From NCBI GenBank assembly GCA_030622805.1, contig JAUXFR010000033.1, positions 1 to 9,007 of the forward strand: a stretch of DNA of 9,007 nucleotides, written 5' to 3'. Shown piece after piece: positions 7,737-9,007 of this stretch (the stretch's first letter is position 1; the number at the start of each line of letters is the position of its first letter). Position numbers and translations under genes: made by a program. The DNA comes from Anaerolineae bacterium (GTDB lineage: Bacteria; Chloroflexota; Anaerolineae; Anaerolineales; UBA4823). Under the pieces are notes generated by a model, which worked only from the letters and a program-made list of their open reading frames with translations, was not told where the DNA came from and searched no databases.

Positions 7737-8840
7737 ATGACGACAACTTGCCCACATTGCGGAAACGCTGTACGTCCCGGCGCTCGTTTTTGCGGAAGCT
7801 GTGGAGAAACCTTAGAAGCTGATCAGGTCACTACCACATACCATGACCGCAAAGCCACTTGTCCCCACTGCGGTATGCCCGTACGTGCCGATGCCAGGTT
7901 TTGCCCCAGCTGCGGTGAGGCGATCACCACCATAGCTGTATCTGCCACCGCCGAGGACGAATCTGCAGAGCCAGCCCAAACTCCTGCAGAGACTCCCCCC
8001 GTAGTGGGAACCCCGCCTCCCGCCACGCCGCCCTCCGAGCCAACCGCTGGCACTCCAGCCCCCAGAAGGAACTGGCTCCTGATCATCATACTCGTGATCA
8101 TGTTTGTCATTGTGCTGGTTATGGGTGGCTACGTGGCTTGGGAAAAAGGCTGGTTTGGGCTGGGTGGCACACAGACTCCTACCACGTCTGTCACATCGAC
8201 CGCATTACTTACACCGTCGCCAACTGAAGAAGCTGCAGAAATGGGCACCCCCACACTTACGCCCGAGGGAACCCCGCAAACCACAGAAACACTGCCCCCA
8301 ACACCTACTACCCAAGCGACAATCGTGATCGAAGAGGATTTCGAAACAGACCTGGGGCAGAACTGGATCGTATGGGGCACACCCGAACCACAGGTGGTCC
8401 AGGGATTGACAAACTTCCTGGATCTCGATGCCGCCCCGCGCGCTGCCGGCGTGACATCTAAAGCGCTTTTTGCCCTCTCCCCCAACATGCAGATCAGCTT
8501 CGAAGCGGCTCTAAAAGATAGTACTCCGGACGATATCCTGTCAATGGACTGGGATCCGGTAGAGATTATTCGCCAACCGGGAGAAGCGCCGGCACCACTG
8601 CATTTAGACCTTGGCGAAGACGGATTCACCCTGGTTGTATCCGGCAGAACCGTGTGCAAAGAGCCCATACCAGACAATAATAATCACACATACACAATAC
8701 AACTCGATAACAACCTGATCTCCTTTCAGGTGGATGGACAACAGGTTTGCCCACCGGTCACCATTGACATACCCCTTGGCGAAGGACGCATCGCCTTCGC
8801 TGGCCGCGGTCGCATCGATAACATTCTTGTAGCTCAATAG
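7737..8840 (+). CDS. Double zinc ribbon membrane protein with outside LamG/concanavalin-like domain
   Basis: Protein of 367 residues. Two zinc ribbons at the N-terminus (Cys 5/8/19/22 and 42/45/56/59) repeat with a 37-residue period and are similar to each other (CPHCG...ARFC..CGE). A Pro/Thr-rich cytoplasmic linker (about 78-110), one strong TM helix (about 112-134) and a second Thr/Pro-rich linker outside (about 145-195) follow. The C-terminal part (about 197-367) opens with EEDFETDLGQNW and ends with GRIAFAGRGRIDNILV, the pattern of LamG/concanavalin-A-like beta sandwiches that bind glycans; Cys307 and Cys338 may form a disulfide. The fold call is from pattern and not certain. The topology (cytoplasmic module, TM, Thr/Pro linker, outside binding domain) mirrors the kinase at the start of the window, with zinc ribbons in place of the kinase. 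It may be a sensor or anchor subunit. A GGAGG site 6 bases before the ATG fixes the start. Confidence 0.85.
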   Translation: MTTTCPHCGNAVRPGARFCGSCGETLEADQVTTTYHDRKATCPHCGMPVRADARFCPSCGEAITTIAVSATAEDESAEPAQTPAETPPVVGTPPPATPPSEPTAGTPAPRRNWLLIIILVIMFVIVLVMGGYVAWEKGWFGLGGTQTPTTSVTSTALLTPSPTEEAAEMGTPTLTPEGTPQTTETLPPTPTTQATIVIEEDFETDLGQNWIVWGTPEPQVVQGLTNFLDLDAAPRAAGVTSKALFALSPNMQISFEAALKDSTPDDILSMDWDPVEIIRQPGEAPAPLHLDLGEDGFTLVVSGRTVCKEPIPDNNNHTYTIQLDNNLISFQVDGQQVCPPVTIDIPLGEGRIAFAGRGRIDNILVAQ

Positions 8841-8880
8841 CAGCGTTCTTTATCCCGTGATGCCGAGTAGGAGAATCGAA

Positions 8881-9007
8881 ATGCCCGATACAAACAACTG
8901 TCCCCACTGCGGTCAAGCTCATCGGGAAAGCGCGCGTTTTTGCCCAAACACCGGTCTGCCTATCGTATTCGACGTAGTCGAAGTCGTATCACCAGATATC
9001 CCCATCG
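8881..9007 (+). CDS. Zinc ribbon protein, N-terminal fragment (3' end outside the window)
   Basis: The frame runs from ATG to the window end (42 codons) and starts MPDTNNCPHCGQAHRESARF. An AGGAG site (8869-8873) lies 7 bases before the ATG, which supports it as a real gene. It begins with the same CPHCG...ARFC module as the two zinc-ribbon proteins of the window, but the second knuckle reads CPNTG: the expected fourth Cys (residue 24) is Thr, so only three of four zinc ligands remain. The gene is 40 bases after the previous one and likely in the same operon. Nothing can be said of the main domain; a kinase, phosphatase or another membrane sensor would all fit the context. Confidence 0.75.
   Translation, partial: MPDTNNCPHCGQAHRESARFCPNTGLPIVFDVVEVVSPDIPI

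Noticed and set aside
8129..8677. 182-codon open frame on the - strand, rich in Ser, Val and Gly
   Set aside because: It is the antisense shadow of the Thr/Pro-rich linker and outside domain of the zinc-ribbon membrane protein; the composition follows from that.
8841..8880. Possible terminator or operon boundary before the last gene
   Set aside because: The 40-base gap has no stem-loop with a T-run, so no boundary can be supported.

Overview
The window holds one co-directional run of genes, all on the + strand and tightly packed (gaps of 1 to 94 bases). No RNA gene, mobile element or CRISPR array is visible. The style is that of a Chloroflexota bacterium, probably of the Anaerolineae type: Thr/Pro-rich linkers on membrane signalling proteins, paired N-terminal zinc ribbons of the CPxCG...ARFCxxCG form, and paralogous VWA proteins beside a Ser/Thr kinase and an FHA protein. 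This assignment is inferred from protein style, not from a marker gene.

Layout: (1) 3-986, the C-terminal part of a membrane Ser/Thr protein kinase (end of the kinase domain, one TM helix, a Thr/Pro linker and an outside SH3b-like domain). (2) 1071-3989, a 972-residue fusion of two zinc ribbons, two FHA domains, an ABCG-type ATPase and a six-helix permease. (3) 3992-4078, a doubtful 28-codon ORF. (4) 4084-4989, a LIM/treble-clef-like Cys-rich protein with a C-terminal HExxH metallopeptidase resembling the plant DA1 family. (5) 4999-6405 and (6) 6470-7735, two paralogous cytoplasmic VWA proteins with intact MIDAS residues. (7) 7737-8840, a protein with two zinc ribbons, one TM helix and an outside beta-rich (LamG/concanavalin-like) domain. 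(8) 8881 to the window end, the start of another zinc-ribbon protein.

A working model (inference): the kinase senses something outside the cell through its SH3b domain and phosphorylates threonines on partners. The FHA domains of the ABC transporter read these marks and couple them to export. The two VWA proteins act as metal-dependent adaptors; both end in T-x-x-L motifs, which match the +3 preference known for FHA ligands. The DA1-like peptidase may process a component of the assembly. The closest well-known parallel is the mycobacterial PknF/Rv1747 pair (kinase next to an FHA-FHA-ABC transporter). The added peptidase, VWA and zinc-ribbon genes make this a richer and, as far as I can tell from sequence alone, poorly characterised module.
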